From Paraburkholderia agricolaris (GTDB lineage Bacteria; Pseudomonadota; Gammaproteobacteria; Burkholderiales; Burkholderiaceae): a DNA stretch of 64,000 bases. Made by a program: the position numbers and the translations under genes. Position 1 is the stretch's first letter. Each line of letters begins with the position of its first letter. The stretch lies in NCBI RefSeq assembly GCF_009455635.1, contig NZ_QPER01000002.1, positions 1,488,001 through 1,552,000 on the forward strand, read 5' to 3'. Below the pieces are notes generated by a model. The model was not told where the DNA came from. It saw only the letters and a program-made list of their open reading frames with translations, and did no database searches. Positions 33,105 through 42,770 of this stretch are shown here, one piece after another.

Positions 33105-34958
33105 GTGCCCATTTCGTCGCCCCTGAAGGTCCGTAGTCTCCTTTCGGCTTATGCCGCCAAGCGTCTTACGCCGTCTGAAGTCGTGGCGTCGGCGCTTGCT
33201 CGTATCGCTGAAATCGACCGGCCGGGAGTCTGGATCCTGCGTGTGCCCGCTGCAGACCTGGAGGCCCGCGCCCACGCGCTCGAAGCGCTCTACGAAGAAC
33301 AGGGCAGTGCCGTGTTCGAACAGATGCCCCTCTTTGGCGTGCCGTTCGCAGTCAAAGACAATATCGACGTTGCCGGCTTGCCGACCACCGCCGCGTGCGA
33401 GCCTTTCAGCTATACGCCGGACACCTCCGCATTCGCCGTGCAGCGCCTCATCGACGCCGGCGCGATCCTGATCGGCAAGACCAATCTCGACCAGTTCGCA
33501 ACCGGCCTCGTCGGCACGCGTTCGCCTTACGGCGCGGTGCGGAACACCGAGTTTCCAGAGCGCGTCTCAGGCGGGTCGAGTTCAGGCTCGGCGGTTGCCG
33601 TGGCCGCGGGTTGCGTGGCCTTTTCGCTCGGCACCGATACGGCCGGGTCTGGGCGCGTGCCGGCCGGGTTCAATGGGCTTGTCGGCCTGAAGCCATCGCT
33701 TGGACTCGTTAGCAAGCGCGGTGTCGTGCCGGCGTGTCGCAGCCTCGACACGATCTCGGTGTTCGCGCACGACGTTGACGATGCGTGGCGCGTGTTCAAC
33801 GAAATCGCATACTTCGATCCGCTCGACGGCTACTCGCGCAAGGTCCCGGGACTCGGTCTCCTGCGTGGCGCGCCGCGGATCGGCGTGCCGGATCATCTCG
33901 AGTTCTATGGTGACGCAGCGGCGAATCAGGCCTTCTCGGCCGCACTCGATACGCTTTCCACCCATCTGCATCTCGCGCCCACGCCGATCGACTTCCAGCC
34001 GCTCCAACAGGTCTCCGCGCTGCTCTACGACGGCCCCTGGGTGGCGGAAAGGCGCGCCGCGCTCGGTTCATTCTTCGAGACGCATCACGAAGCGGTCCAT
34101 CCGGTCGTCGCCACAGTGATCGGCAAAGCGGATCGCTACAGTGCCGCTGACGCGTTCAATGGCCAGTACGCGCTCGCCGATCTGAAGCGGCACGCCGAGC
34201 AGCTCTTCGAGACGATCGACATCCTGATCGTCCCGACCACGCCGACGCATCCGTTGAGCGCCGACGTGCAGGCCAATCCTGTCGAGTTGAACAGCCAGCT
34301 TGGCTACTACACGAACTTCGTCAACCTGCTCGACCTGTGCGCGTTGGCCGTGCCATGTCAGCGTCGCCACGACGGCTTGCCAGCGGGCGTCACACTGATC
34401 GCGCCGAGCGGCGCGGACCGGCGTCTCGCCGAGTTGGGCGCGCGGATCCAGGCGCTGTTCGGGAATGAGGCTGCGGACATGGCCGGGACGGTGGCTGAAA
34501 AGAAAACCGCGCCTGCAGCAAACACGATCGCGCCACTGCCGTTTCAGGAGCCGACCGTCGCGCTTGCCGTGGTCGGTGCGCATCTGCGTGGCCAGCCGCT
34601 GAACTGGCAGCTTCAGGAAGCCGGCGCGCGCTTTGTCACGGCGACGCAAACCGCAGCCTCTTACACGCTTTACGCGCTTGCGAATACGCAGCCGCCGAAA
34701 CCAGGCCTTGTGCGCGTCACTGACCAGCAAGGCGCACCCATCGCCGTGGAAGTCTGGGACATACCGCTGCGCAGCTTCGGCAAATTTGTCGCCGACGTGC
34801 CCGCACCGCTCGGTATCGGCTCCGTGCAACTCGCCAACGGCCTCACGGTGAAGGGCTTCATCTGCGAGCCGTCGGCAGTCAGTAACGGCAGCGGTGCACT
34901 AGACATCACCTCGTTTGGCGGCTGGCTCGCTTATCTCGACAGCCTGAATGTCAACTGA
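33105..34958 (+). CDS. atzF: Allophanate hydrolase
   Basis: A 617-residue allophanate hydrolase, close to the ~605 residues of AtzF. The amidase domain (to ~450) carries the triad K84 (FAVKDN), S158 (GGSSSGS) and S182 (GTDTAGSGRVPA), each seven residues before the AtzF numbering. The C-terminal domain (from ~480; PTVALAVVGAHLRGQPLN, QTAASYTLYALA, VQLANGLTVKGF) is the decarboxylating or assembly domain found only in allophanate hydrolases. Together these give allophanate to ammonia and CO2. GTG at 33105 has AAGGAAA five bases upstream. It is first in module 2, and biuret hydrolase downstream makes its substrate. No urea carboxylase is present, so biuret-type compounds are the likely source. 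Confidence 0.93.
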   Translation: MPISSPLKVRSLLSAYAAKRLTPSEVVASALARIAEIDRPGVWILRVPAADLEARAHALEALYEEQGSAVFEQMPLFGVPFAVKDNIDVAGLPTTAACEPFSYTPDTSAFAVQRLIDAGAILIGKTNLDQFATGLVGTRSPYGAVRNTEFPERVSGGSSSGSAVAVAAGCVAFSLGTDTAGSGRVPAGFNGLVGLKPSLGLVSKRGVVPACRSLDTISVFAHDVDDAWRVFNEIAYFDPLDGYSRKVPGLGLLRGAPRIGVPDHLEFYGDAAANQAFSAALDTLSTHLHLAPTPIDFQPLQQVSALLYDGPWVAERRAALGSFFETHHEAVHPVVATVIGKADRYSAADAFNGQYALADLKRHAEQLFETIDILIVPTTPTHPLSADVQANPVELNSQLGYYTNFVNLLDLCALAVPCQRRHDGLPAGVTLIAPSGADRRLAELGARIQALFGNEAADMAGTVAEKKTAPAANTIAPLPFQEPTVALAVVGAHLRGQPLNWQLQEAGARFVTATQTAASYTLYALANTQPPKPGLVRVTDQQGAPIAVEVWDIPLRSFGKFVADVPAPLGIGSVQLANGLTVKGFICEPSAVSNGSGALDITSFGGWLAYLDSLNVN

Positions 34959-34997
34959 GGGCCAACGCTCTTCACCCCCCACCAGGAATTGGACACC

Positions 34998-36095
34998 ATG
35001 ACCAGTCGCCGCAATTTCATCAAGAGCGCCAGCCTGTTGACGCTCGGCAATATCCTGCCGATTCAATCAGTGTTTGCCGCGCCGAAGACGACGGTCGGCG
35101 TGATCTACGTCGGTGCACGCAGCGACTACGGTTACAACCAGGCTCAGGCGACTGCTGCCGCCGTCATCAAGAAGATGCCTGATGTGAAGGTGGTGGAAGA
35201 GGAGAACGTGCCCGAAACCATCGCCGTGCAGAAAACCATGGAAGCGATGATCGAACAGGACGGCGCGACGCTCATTTTCGCGACCTCGTTCGGTTACTTC
35301 GATCCGCATGTGCTGAAGATGGCGGCCAAATATCCGAAGGTGCGTTTCGCGCATTGCGGCGGTTTGTGGAAGCAGGGCAACCCATCGAACATCACCAGCT
35401 ACTTCGGGTATATCGACGAATGCCAGTACCTGAACGGCGTCGTCGCGGGCCACATGACGAAGAGCAAGAAGCTCGGCTTCGTCGCCGCCAAACCGATTCC
35501 GCAGGTGCTGCGCAACATCAATTCGTTCACGCTTGGCGCGCAGTCCGTCGATCCGTCGATCACCACACAGGTGATTTTCACGGGCGACTGGTCGATGCCG
35601 GTGAAGGAAGCGGAAGCTACCAACAGTCTCATCGATCAGGGTTGCGATGTGCTGACCTGTCACGTCGATGGCCCGAAGGTCGTCGTTGAAACGGCGGAAA
35701 AGCGCGGCGCGATGAGTTGTGGTTACCACGCGAGCCAGGCGGCGCTCGCGCCGAAAGGCTATCTGACCGGTGCGGAATGGGACTGGGCGACGCCGTACAA
35801 GCAACTGGTCACGGGCGCACAGGCCGGCACGCCGCAACCGAATGTGTTGCGCGGTGGCTTGAAAGAGGGCTTCGTGAAGATGTCACCGTACGGCGCGAAA
35901 GTCACCGCGCCGGCGAAGCAGAACGCCGACTCGATCAAAGGCAGCATGGTGGCCGGCAATTTCGTGATCTTCAAAGGACCGATGAAGGACAACAAGGGCG
36001 GCACGGCGATCGCCTCCGGTGCGAGCCACATACAGACCGATTACACGCTTGAAAGCATGAACTATCTGGTGGCGGGCGTCGTCGGCCAGATCTGA
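34998..36095 (+). CDS. BMP-family substrate-binding protein, importer 2 (Tat-exported)
   Basis: A 365-residue BMP-family binding protein with a twin-arginine signal (TSRRNFIKSASLLTLGN, cleavage near VFAA), so it is exported folded, unlike the Sec-type paralogue at 27461. Core motifs are VGVIYVGARSDYGYNQAQAT, ATLIFATSFGYFDPHVLKMA and AGHMTKSKKLGFVAAKPIP. The ATG at 34998 gives the correct Tat signal; AGGAA lies 10 bases upstream. The genetic setting resembles the BMP-type AtzT protein of the cyanuric acid system. Its ligand is probably biuret or a relative. Confidence 0.88.
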   Translation: MTSRRNFIKSASLLTLGNILPIQSVFAAPKTTVGVIYVGARSDYGYNQAQATAAAVIKKMPDVKVVEEENVPETIAVQKTMEAMIEQDGATLIFATSFGYFDPHVLKMAAKYPKVRFAHCGGLWKQGNPSNITSYFGYIDECQYLNGVVAGHMTKSKKLGFVAAKPIPQVLRNINSFTLGAQSVDPSITTQVIFTGDWSMPVKEAEATNSLIDQGCDVLTCHVDGPKVVVETAEKRGAMSCGYHASQAALAPKGYLTGAEWDWATPYKQLVTGAQAGTPQPNVLRGGLKEGFVKMSPYGAKVTAPAKQNADSIKGSMVAGNFVIFKGPMKDNKGGTAIASGASHIQTDYTLESMNYLVAGVVGQI

Positions 36096-36142
36096 ACCTG
36101 GCCTGCGTGATTGTGTGAGTTTGCATGAGCGAAGGAGCCATG

Positions 36143-37258
36143 ATGCGCCCCAATGCCCCTACCGCGAGAGCGATGCTGTCGCTCTTGCCCGCGCTGCCGA
36201 CCGCGTTGGCGGTGCTCGGCACGCTGCTACTGTTCTCGTTGTTCCTGCTGGTGCAGGGGCAGCCGGCGGTCGATGCGATCGGGCTGATTTTTGAGGGCGC
36301 TTTCGGCTCGTCGTTCGCGTGGCAGAGCACTTTGCTGCGCGCGTCGCCGTTGATGTTGACCGCATTGTGCGTCGCGCTGCCTGCCCAGGTTGGACTGATC
36401 GTGATCGGCGGCGAGGGCGCGCTCGCACTCGGCGGCATGTGCGCGGCAATCGTCCCGCAGATGCTGCCACACGGCACGCCCTGGCTGATCGCCACGCCGT
36501 TGATGGCGGTGGCCGGCATGCTGGCCGGCGGGTTCTGGATCGGGGCCGTCGGTGCGTTGCGGCAGTGGCGCGGCGTCAACGAGACGATCAGCAGCCTGTT
36601 GATGTCGTATATCGCGATCGCGCTCTTCAAACATCTGGTGGAAGGGCCGCTGCGCGACCCCGCAAGCCTGAATAAGCCGTCCACCTATCCGGTGCCCGAC
36701 GCGATGATGATCGGCTCGATCCCCGGACTCGACACGCACTGGGGATTGTTCTGGGGCGTCGTCGCCTGCATTGCGGCGTGGGTGTTCGTGAAGTTCAGCA
36801 CCAAGGGCTTTGCGATGCGCGTGGTGGGCGGCAGTCATCGTGCGGCACGCATCGTCGGCTTGCCGGTCAATCTGCTGGCTCTTGCCGCGTGCGTATTGGG
36901 CGGTGCTGCGGCCGGACTCGGCGGCATGTTCGAAGTGGCGGCGGTGCAAGGCAGCGCAAATGCATCCTTGCTGGCGGGTTATGGCTACGCGGGCATCCTC
37001 GTGGCGTTCGCCGCACGGCAGAATCCGCTCGCGATCATCGCCTGCGCGCTGATGATCGGCGGCATCGAGGCGAGCGGTTCGCTGCTGCAACGCCGGCTCG
37101 ATCTCCCCGACGCCACCACGCTCGTCTTGCAAGGCCTGCTGTTTGCGAACCTGCTCGCGTGGGAAGCGCTTGGCGGGCGCATCGCCGCCTGGCGCGTCAA
37201 ATTGCAGGCCGCCGCGCAGGCCGACCTTCCCGTGCAACTGGAGCAGACCCATGCCTGA
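36143..37258 (+). CDS. ABC transporter permease 1, importer 2
   Basis: A 371-residue permease of the BPD_transp_2 family with about 9-10 hydrophobic helices. ASPLMLTALCVALPAQVGLI, VIGGEGALALGGM and RGVNETISSLLMSYIAIALF correspond to the same conserved segments as in the 30092 permease. AAGGAG lies five bases before ATG 36143; ATG 36140 and 36125 are in frame but less well placed. Its end overlaps the next permease by 8 bp. Confidence 0.88.
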   Translation: MRPNAPTARAMLSLLPALPTALAVLGTLLLFSLFLLVQGQPAVDAIGLIFEGAFGSSFAWQSTLLRASPLMLTALCVALPAQVGLIVIGGEGALALGGMCAAIVPQMLPHGTPWLIATPLMAVAGMLAGGFWIGAVGALRQWRGVNETISSLLMSYIAIALFKHLVEGPLRDPASLNKPSTYPVPDAMMIGSIPGLDTHWGLFWGVVACIAAWVFVKFSTKGFAMRVVGGSHRAARIVGLPVNLLALAACVLGGAAAGLGGMFEVAAVQGSANASLLAGYGYAGILVAFAARQNPLAIIACALMIGGIEASGSLLQRRLDLPDATTLVLQGLLFANLLAWEALGGRIAAWRVKLQAAAQADLPVQLEQTHA

Positions 37259-38177
37259 TATGCACTCGCCCATCGTGATCCTGTTGCTGTCGCTGTTCGC
37301 CGGTGCGATCCGTGTCAGCACGCCTTATCTGTTCGTCAGTCTCGGTGAGTGTCTAACCGAGAAGGGCGGACGCGTGAATCTCGGCCTCGAAGGCATTCTC
37401 GTGTCGGGCGCGATGAGCGGCTATGCCGGTGCTTTTCTGACCGGCTCGCCGTGGGCCGGCGTTCTTGCGGCCGGGTTCGTCGGCTTGCTGCTCGGCTGCC
37501 TGCATGGCCTCGTGTGCTCGTTGCCGCGCGTGTCGGACATTGCGTTCGGCATTGCGTTGATGCTGCTCGGCACCGGGCTCGCGTTCTATCTCGGCAAGCC
37601 ATTCATCGAACCGCAGGCGCCGATGCTGCCGTTCATCGACCTCGGCACGTGGACCGCGTCGCCACAATTGCATAACGCGCTGCATATCAACCTGCTGTTC
37701 GTGATCGGCATGGTGCTGGCCTTCGTTTTGCAGTGGGGCTTGCGCAACACCCGTTGGGGGATGGTGCTGCGGCTGGTCGGCGATCACGCCGAGACGGCGC
37801 GTGCCATGGGCTATCCACTCACGCGTGTGCGCATCGCCGCGACGGCGGTGGGCGGTGTGTTCGCGGGCATCGGCGGTGCGTATCTTTCGCTGGTGTATCC
37901 GGGGAGCTGGAATGAAGGGCTCTCCAGCGGACAAGGACTGATGGCGGTCGCGCTGGTGATCTTCGCGCGCTGGCAGCCCTTGCGTTGCCTGTGGGCCGCG
38001 TTGCTGTTCGGTGCGGCCGGCGCGCTCGGGCCGGCGTTGCAGGCGATCGGCGTGACGAGCGGCTACTACCTCTACAACGCGGCGCCGTATGTGCTGACGC
38101 TCGCGATCATGATCGTCAATTGCCGTCCGGATCGCACGCTGACTGGCGCGCCGGGCGAGCTGAGCCTGACTCGCTGA
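37251..38177 (+). CDS. ABC transporter permease 2, importer 2
   Basis: A 308-residue permease. STPYLFVSLGECLTEKGGRV then NLGLEGILVSGAM is the N-terminal signature of second BMP-type permeases, and the later helices include GGVFAGIGGAYLSL. The ATG overlaps the previous gene by 8 bp, which decides the start. The biuret hydrolase gene follows after 75 bp, and the ATPase comes only after that, so an enzyme gene is inserted between importer genes. Confidence 0.88.
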   Translation: MPDMHSPIVILLLSLFAGAIRVSTPYLFVSLGECLTEKGGRVNLGLEGILVSGAMSGYAGAFLTGSPWAGVLAAGFVGLLLGCLHGLVCSLPRVSDIAFGIALMLLGTGLAFYLGKPFIEPQAPMLPFIDLGTWTASPQLHNALHINLLFVIGMVLAFVLQWGLRNTRWGMVLRLVGDHAETARAMGYPLTRVRIAATAVGGVFAGIGGAYLSLVYPGSWNEGLSSGQGLMAVALVIFARWQPLRCLWAALLFGAAGALGPALQAIGVTSGYYLYNAAPYVLTLAIMIVNCRPDRTLTGAPGELSLTR

Positions 38178-38252
38178 GCTTGCCCCACTGATTTTGCCCT
38201 GCCATGCGTGCCTTCAAAGACCTCGCCAGGACCTAACAAGGATCTCACCGCC

Positions 38253-38987
38253 ATGAACAGATTCATTGAAGCAAAACCCTACCCGTGGCCCTACGACGGT
38301 GACCTGCGACCGGACAACACGGCGCTCGTGATTATCGACATGCAGACGGATTTCTGCGGCCATGGTGGCTATGTCGACAAGATGGGCTATGACCTGTCGC
38401 TGACGCGCGCGCCGATCGAGCCGATCAAACGCGTGCTGAAGCCGATGCGCGAACTGGGTTTCACGATCATCCACACGCGTGAAGGGCATCGACCGGACCT
38501 CTCCGACCTGCCCGCGAACAAGCGCTGGCGCAGCCGCCGCGCGGGCACCGACGGTGTAGGCATCGGCGACGACGGCCCCTGCGGGAAGATCCTCGTGCGC
38601 GGCGAACCGGGCTGGGAAATCATCGACGAACTAAAGCCGCTGCCAGGTGAAATCATCGTCGACAAACCCGGCAAGGGTTCCTTCTGCGCGACGGATCTCG
38701 AACTGATCCTGCGAACGCGCGGCATCGTCAATCTGGTGCTGACCGGCATCACTACTGACGTCTGCGTCCACACGACGATGCGCGAAGCTAACGATCGCGG
38801 CTTCGAATGCACGGTGCTGGCCGACTGCTGCGGCGCGACCGACAAGGGCAATCACGACGCCGCGTTGCACATGATCACCATGCAAGGCGGTGTGTTCGGC
38901 ACGGTATCGGATTCGCATGCGCTGCTGGCTACGCTACTGGCCAAGACGGCGGCGCCAGCAGCGGCGCTCGCCACTTCAGGCAGATAA
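38253..38987 (+). CDS. biuH: Biuret amidohydrolase
   Basis: A 244-residue isochorismatase-like cysteine hydrolase very like the Rhizobium biuret hydrolase BiuH. Triad D29 (VIIDMQTDF), K138 (VDKPGKG) and C171 (GITTDVCV) aligns with that enzyme's Asp36, Lys142 and Cys175 at near-constant offset. The [18 protein letters not shown] terminus, [18 protein letters not shown] and [10 protein letters not shown]...[11 protein letters not shown] segments are also shared. It converts biuret to allophanate and ammonia in the cytoplasm. AAGGAT lies upstream of ATG 38253. It sits inside importer 2, 3 bp before the ATPase gene, which ties uptake directly to hydrolysis. Confidence 0.92.
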   Translation: MNRFIEAKPYPWPYDGDLRPDNTALVIIDMQTDFCGHGGYVDKMGYDLSLTRAPIEPIKRVLKPMRELGFTIIHTREGHRPDLSDLPANKRWRSRRAGTDGVGIGDDGPCGKILVRGEPGWEIIDELKPLPGEIIVDKPGKGSFCATDLELILRTRGIVNLVLTGITTDVCVHTTMREANDRGFECTVLADCCGATDKGNHDAALHMITMQGGVFGTVSDSHALLATLLAKTAAPAAALATSGR

Positions 38988-38990
38988 ATC

Positions 38991-40628
38991 ATGACCACGG
39001 CGCCGAAGGCATTGGGTGTGGAAGTGCTGAACGCAAGCAAATCGTTCGGCGCGTTTCGCGCATTGAATAGCGTCTCGATCAAGGTCAAAGCCGGCACGAT
39101 TCACGCGCTGCTCGGCGAGAACGGGGCGGGCAAGAGCACGCTCGTGAAAGGACTGGTCGGCTACGGCGTGCTCGACGACGGGCAGATCGCCGCCGATGAT
39201 CGTGAGGTCCACATCGCGTCGCCGCGTGATGCACAGGCGCTCGGCATCGGCATGGTGTATCAGCATTTCACATTAGCGTCCGGCCTTTCGGTCGAAGAAA
39301 ATCTGCTGCTCGCGCACGGGCGGATGCCGTGGAAAATCGACTGGAAGGGCGAGCGCGCCGCGCTTGCAGCGTTCATGCAGCGCATGCCGTTCCGCTTGTC
39401 GCTCGACGCGCCGGTGGCCATGCTCGCTGCCGGTGAAAAGCAGAAACTCGAGATCCTGAAGCAGCTATATTTGCAGCAGCGCTTCCTGATTCTCGATGAA
39501 CCCACTTCGGTCCTGACACCGCAGGAAGCGGACGAAGTGCTCGGCCTGATGCGCGATCTGACCTCGCGCGGCGAGCTGACGGTGCTGATGATCACGCACA
39601 AGTTCCGCGAAGTGATGGCCTATGCCGACGACGTCACCGTGTTGCGCAAGGGCAGGCAAGTCGGCACGAGCGCGGTTGCCAACACCAGCCGCGATGAGCT
39701 CGCAGCGTGGATGATGGGCACCGTCGCTACGCATGCGCCGAACGAGGTCTCTTTGAAGGACGAAGCGCCGGTGATGGCCGCGGTGACCGTGGAGCGCCTG
39801 CCACGCAAACCCGTTGACGAAACGGCGCAGGTGCGTCTCGCGTTGCACGACGTTTCAGTCGAAGACGATCGCGGCCACACAGCAGTCAAGCACGCGACGC
39901 TGTCCGTGCGCGCGGGCGAAATCCTCGGGCTTGCGGGCGTTTCCGGCAATGGACAAAAGGAGTTGGTGGAAGCGCTGGTCGGTCAACGTCGCGTGAAAGC
40001 CGGCGACATGGAGGTGGCGGGCAAGGCCTACCATGCAACGCGTGAAGAGATGACTCAAAGGCGCGTGTTCGCGATTCCAGAGGAACCACTGAAAAACGCC
40101 TGCGTCGCCGCAATGAGCGTGGCGCAGAACCTCGCGCTGCGCGACTTCGATCGCGAGCCGTTGCGGCGCGGCGGCTGGTGGCTCGACCGGCGTGCCATGC
40201 GTGAGCGCGCTGCGCAGCTGATCGCCGAGTTCAATGTGCGTCCACCGCTACCCGAACGAACCATCGGCACGCTGTCGGGCGGCAATGTGCAGCGCGCGGT
40301 GCTGGCACGCGAACTCGGACAGCCGGTGGATGTGCTGATCGTCGCGAATCCTGTGTTCGGTCTGGATTTCGCGTCGGTTACCGATATCCATGCCCGTCTG
40401 ATGGCCGCACGCGATGCTGGCGCGGCGGTGCTGCTGGTTAGCGAAGACCTCGACGAACTGCTCGAACTGGCGGACCGCATCGTGGTGATCGCGGAGGGCA
40501 AACTCGTGTTCGAGACGCCTGCGGCGCGCGCGGACCGGACCGTGCTCGGTCAGCATATGGCGGGGCACGGCGATGCCCCGGCGCATCACGCCGTACCCAC
40601 AGAGAGAATGAAGGAAGCCATCGGATGA
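38991..40628 (+). CDS. Duplicated-NBD ABC ATPase, importer 2
   Basis: A 545-residue fused ATPase. The first domain has Walker [12 protein letters not shown], signature LAAGEKQK and Walker [14 protein letters not shown]. The second has [11 protein letters not shown], signature [15 protein letters not shown] and [11 protein letters not shown] in the Walker B place. The second site is therefore more degenerate than in importer 1 and is probably non-hydrolytic. Its start is 3 bp after the biuH stop, and its end overlaps the next cysteine hydrolase by ATGA. Confidence 0.9.
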   Translation: MTTAPKALGVEVLNASKSFGAFRALNSVSIKVKAGTIHALLGENGAGKSTLVKGLVGYGVLDDGQIAADDREVHIASPRDAQALGIGMVYQHFTLASGLSVEENLLLAHGRMPWKIDWKGERAALAAFMQRMPFRLSLDAPVAMLAAGEKQKLEILKQLYLQQRFLILDEPTSVLTPQEADEVLGLMRDLTSRGELTVLMITHKFREVMAYADDVTVLRKGRQVGTSAVANTSRDELAAWMMGTVATHAPNEVSLKDEAPVMAAVTVERLPRKPVDETAQVRLALHDVSVEDDRGHTAVKHATLSVRAGEILGLAGVSGNGQKELVEALVGQRRVKAGDMEVAGKAYHATREEMTQRRVFAIPEEPLKNACVAAMSVAQNLALRDFDREPLRRGGWWLDRRAMRERAAQLIAEFNVRPPLPERTIGTLSGGNVQRAVLARELGQPVDVLIVANPVFGLDFASVTDIHARLMAARDAGAAVLLVSEDLDELLELADRIVVIAEGKLVFETPAARADRTVLGQHMAGHGDAPAHHAVPTERMKEAIG

Positions 40629-41320
40629 CACAGCAAACCCCGTTGACGATCGACGCCAAACCGGGTCCCTTCACCTTGGCCCCCACGAAAACCGCGTTGG
40701 TCGTAATCGACATGCAGCGCGATTTCATCGAACCGGGCGGCTTCGGCGAATCGCTTGGTAACGACGTGTCGCTGCTGGCCGAGATCGTGCCGACCGTCGC
40801 GGCATTGCTGGCCTTCGCGCGCGGGCATCAATGGCTCGTGGTGCATACGCGTGAATCGCATGAGGCGGATCTGTCTGACTGCCCGCCGGCGAAACGGCTC
40901 AGAGGTGCGCCCAACGCCCGCATCGGCGATGCAGGACCCATGGGGCGCATCCTGATTCGCGGGGAGCCCGGGAATGCGATCATCGAGCCGCTCGCGCCGC
41001 TTGCCGGTGAACTCGTGATCGACAAACCTGGCAAGGGCGTGTTCTACGCCACCCGGCTCGGCGAAGAGCTCGCGATGCGCGGCATCACGCATCTCGTGTT
41101 CGCGGGCGTGACTACCGAAGTGTGCGTGCAGACCTCGATGCGCGAAGCCAACGACCGCGGCTACGACAGTTTGCTGATCGAAGACGCGACCGCCAGCTAT
41201 TTCCCCGCGTTCAAACAGGCGACGCTCGACATGGTGCGTTCGCAAGGCGGTATTGTCGGCTGGACCGCGCCGCTTTCTTCATTGACGAAACTCGACGAGA
41301 CGATCCCGGCATGGAGATAA
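40625..41320 (+). CDS. Isochorismatase-like cysteine hydrolase, ureide locus module 2
   Basis: A 231-residue paralogue of BiuH. The triad D29 (VVIDMQRDF), K134 (IDKPGKG) and C167 (GVTTEVCV) is intact, and [18 protein letters not shown] are shared with BiuH. The substrate-facing segments differ: [14 protein letters not shown] replaces the BiuH loop and the lid reads EDATASYFP, not [10 protein letters not shown] related but larger or acid-bearing ureide, such as triuret or a carboxylated biuret, is a reasonable guess. The start overlaps the ATPase stop (ATGA), and the end overlaps the AtzH-like gene by 10 bp, implying tight coupling. Confidence 0.88.
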   Translation: MTQQTPLTIDAKPGPFTLAPTKTALVVIDMQRDFIEPGGFGESLGNDVSLLAEIVPTVAALLAFARGHQWLVVHTRESHEADLSDCPPAKRLRGAPNARIGDAGPMGRILIRGEPGNAIIEPLAPLAGELVIDKPGKGVFYATRLGEELAMRGITHLVFAGVTTEVCVQTSMREANDRGYDSLLIEDATASYFPAFKQATLDMVRSQGGIVGWTAPLSSLTKLDETIPAWR

Positions 41321-41697
41321 ATCAGCCCGAAGTGGTAGCTCAAGTGCAGGCAGCCTTTATCGAATACGAGCGGGCGCTGGTCGACAACGACGTTGCGGCG
41401 ATGAACGCGCTTTTCTGGCACACGCCGGAGACGGTCCGCTATGGCATCGCCGAAATCCAGCATGGCGGCGAAGCGATCCGCGCGTGGCGCGAGACTTGCG
41501 AGCCGGTGCCGAAGTCGCGCAAACTGCATCGCACCGTGGTGACGACGTTCGGCACGGACTTCGCCACCGTCAGCACGGAATTTACCAGCGACGCGACACC
41601 TTTGATCGGCCGCCAGATGCAGACGTGGGCGAGGTTTGGTCCCGCCGACAGCTGGAAAATCGTTGCGGCGCACGTCAGCCTTATCGCCATGCCATGA
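41311..41697 (+). CDS. AtzH/HpxZ-like protein (SnoaL-like fold)
   Basis: A 128-residue NTF2/SnoaL-like protein of the AtzH/HpxZ (DUF3225) group. [51 protein letters not shown] and [11 protein letters not shown] are diagnostic. HpxZ is linked to oxalurate catabolism. AtzH of the cyanuric acid pathway is reported to act on 1,3-dicarboxybiuret. Here there is no AtzE/AtzG pair, but BiuH and AtzF are present. ATG 41311 lies inside the previous gene, with a 10-bp overlap. It is the last enzyme-type gene of the operon. Confidence 0.88.
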   Translation: MEINQPEVVAQVQAAFIEYERALVDNDVAAMNALFWHTPETVRYGIAEIQHGGEAIRAWRETCEPVPKSRKLHRTVVTTFGTDFATVSTEFTSDATPLIGRQMQTWARFGPADSWKIVAAHVSLIAMP

Positions 41698-41733
41698 AAC
41701 GCCGATAATAAGAAAAAAGGGGATGTGGCATCA

Positions 41734-42483
41734 ATGAACGACGATACGACGAATCTGCTCGAGACTCCCGCAGCACCTGACATGCCTGCCGTGCCGGCGG
41801 CAGCCAATCCGCTCGCCGAGCAGGTGTACCAGCAACTGAAGAACGATATCTTCAGCTTTCGCCTGTTTCCCGGCGACCGCTTTTCCGAAAACGGCATCGC
41901 GCAACACTACGGCGTGTCGCGCACGCCGATGCGCGACGGCCTGTTTCGTTTGCAACGCGAGGGCTATCTGGAAGTCGGCTTCCGGCGCGGCTGGAAAGTC
42001 TCGCCGATCAATTTCGATCAGCTCGATCAACTCTACGATTTGCGCATCGTACTGGAAGTGGCGGCCGTCGAACGTGTGGGGGCGGGTGGCGACGTCGCGC
42101 ACGCCGCCGTGGAAGCGCTAAAAACGATATGGTGCGTCGAACCCGAATCGCGTGAGAGCGACCCGGTGAAGATGTTCGGCATGGACGAGAACTTCCACCG
42201 TCAACTGGTCGCGGCTACCGGCAACGCGGAGATGCTGCGCGTGCATAACGAAGTGACCGAGCGCATCCGCATCGTGCGGCGACTGGACTTCCTCAAACCG
42301 CACCGCACGAGCGCCACCTACGACGAGCATTCCACCATGCTGAACCTGATCGAACGCAACCGGGTGACCGAAGCGATCATCCTGTTGCGCGCGCATATCA
42401 CGCAGAGCAAGCTGGAAGTGCGCAAGATCACGCTCTCCATGCTGGCCGCCGCGCGCGATAGCAAGTTGCCGTTTGTTTCGTGA
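41734..42483 (+). CDS. GntR-family (FCD-type) regulator of the ureide locus
   Basis: A 249-residue GntR regulator. The winged helix spans residues ~27-95 (LAEQVYQQLKNDIFSFRLFP, HYGVSRTPMRDGLFRLQREG, YLEVGFRRGWKV). The helical FCD effector domain follows, with D-x3-N-x2-H-type metal ligands visible in MDENFHRQL and HSTMLNLIERN. GGGGA lies 10 bases before ATG 41734. It ends the module 2 operon and stops just before a transposase remnant. It probably senses a ureide or an acid intermediate. Confidence 0.9.
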   Translation: MNDDTTNLLETPAAPDMPAVPAAANPLAEQVYQQLKNDIFSFRLFPGDRFSENGIAQHYGVSRTPMRDGLFRLQREGYLEVGFRRGWKVSPINFDQLDQLYDLRIVLEVAAVERVGAGGDVAHAAVEALKTIWCVEPESRESDPVKMFGMDENFHRQLVAATGNAEMLRVHNEVTERIRIVRRLDFLKPHRTSATYDEHSTMLNLIERNRVTEAIILLRAHITQSKLEVRKITLSMLAAARDSKLPFVS

Positions 42484-42489
42484 GTGACC

Positions 42490-42770
42490 TCAACAGATCG
42501 TGATCCATCCAGTGCTTGAGCGTACCGAAGACATGCTCGACAGTACTTCGGCGGATGGTCATTGCATCGGGCTTCCGGTCAAGCCGGCGCTCCATAGCTT
42601 CCAGTATGTCTTCGTGCTCCCATCTTCGGATACGGCGATAGTCGCTGGGTGAACAGTGCTCCTTCATAGGGCAACGCGGGCAAGCGCTGGGCCAGCAAAC
42701 TCGCAGATTCATGTCATGCTCGACGGTCGTGAATCGATGAATGGCTCTACGGACTGGACTTTTTGTTGAT
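42490..42770 (-). pseudogene. IS1182-family transposase remnant
   Basis: The minus strand encodes about 90 residues matching the C-terminal part of IS1182-type transposases: a Cys pair region ACPRCPMKEHC, RRIRRWEHEDILEAMERRLD and the DDE-end segment TVEHVFGTLKHWM. Homology stops abruptly after HWM, and again before RAIHRF upstream, so both ends are lost. No terminal inverted repeats were found. It lies immediately after the GntR gene, marking a recombination scar between the ureide and rhamnose loci. Confidence 0.75.
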
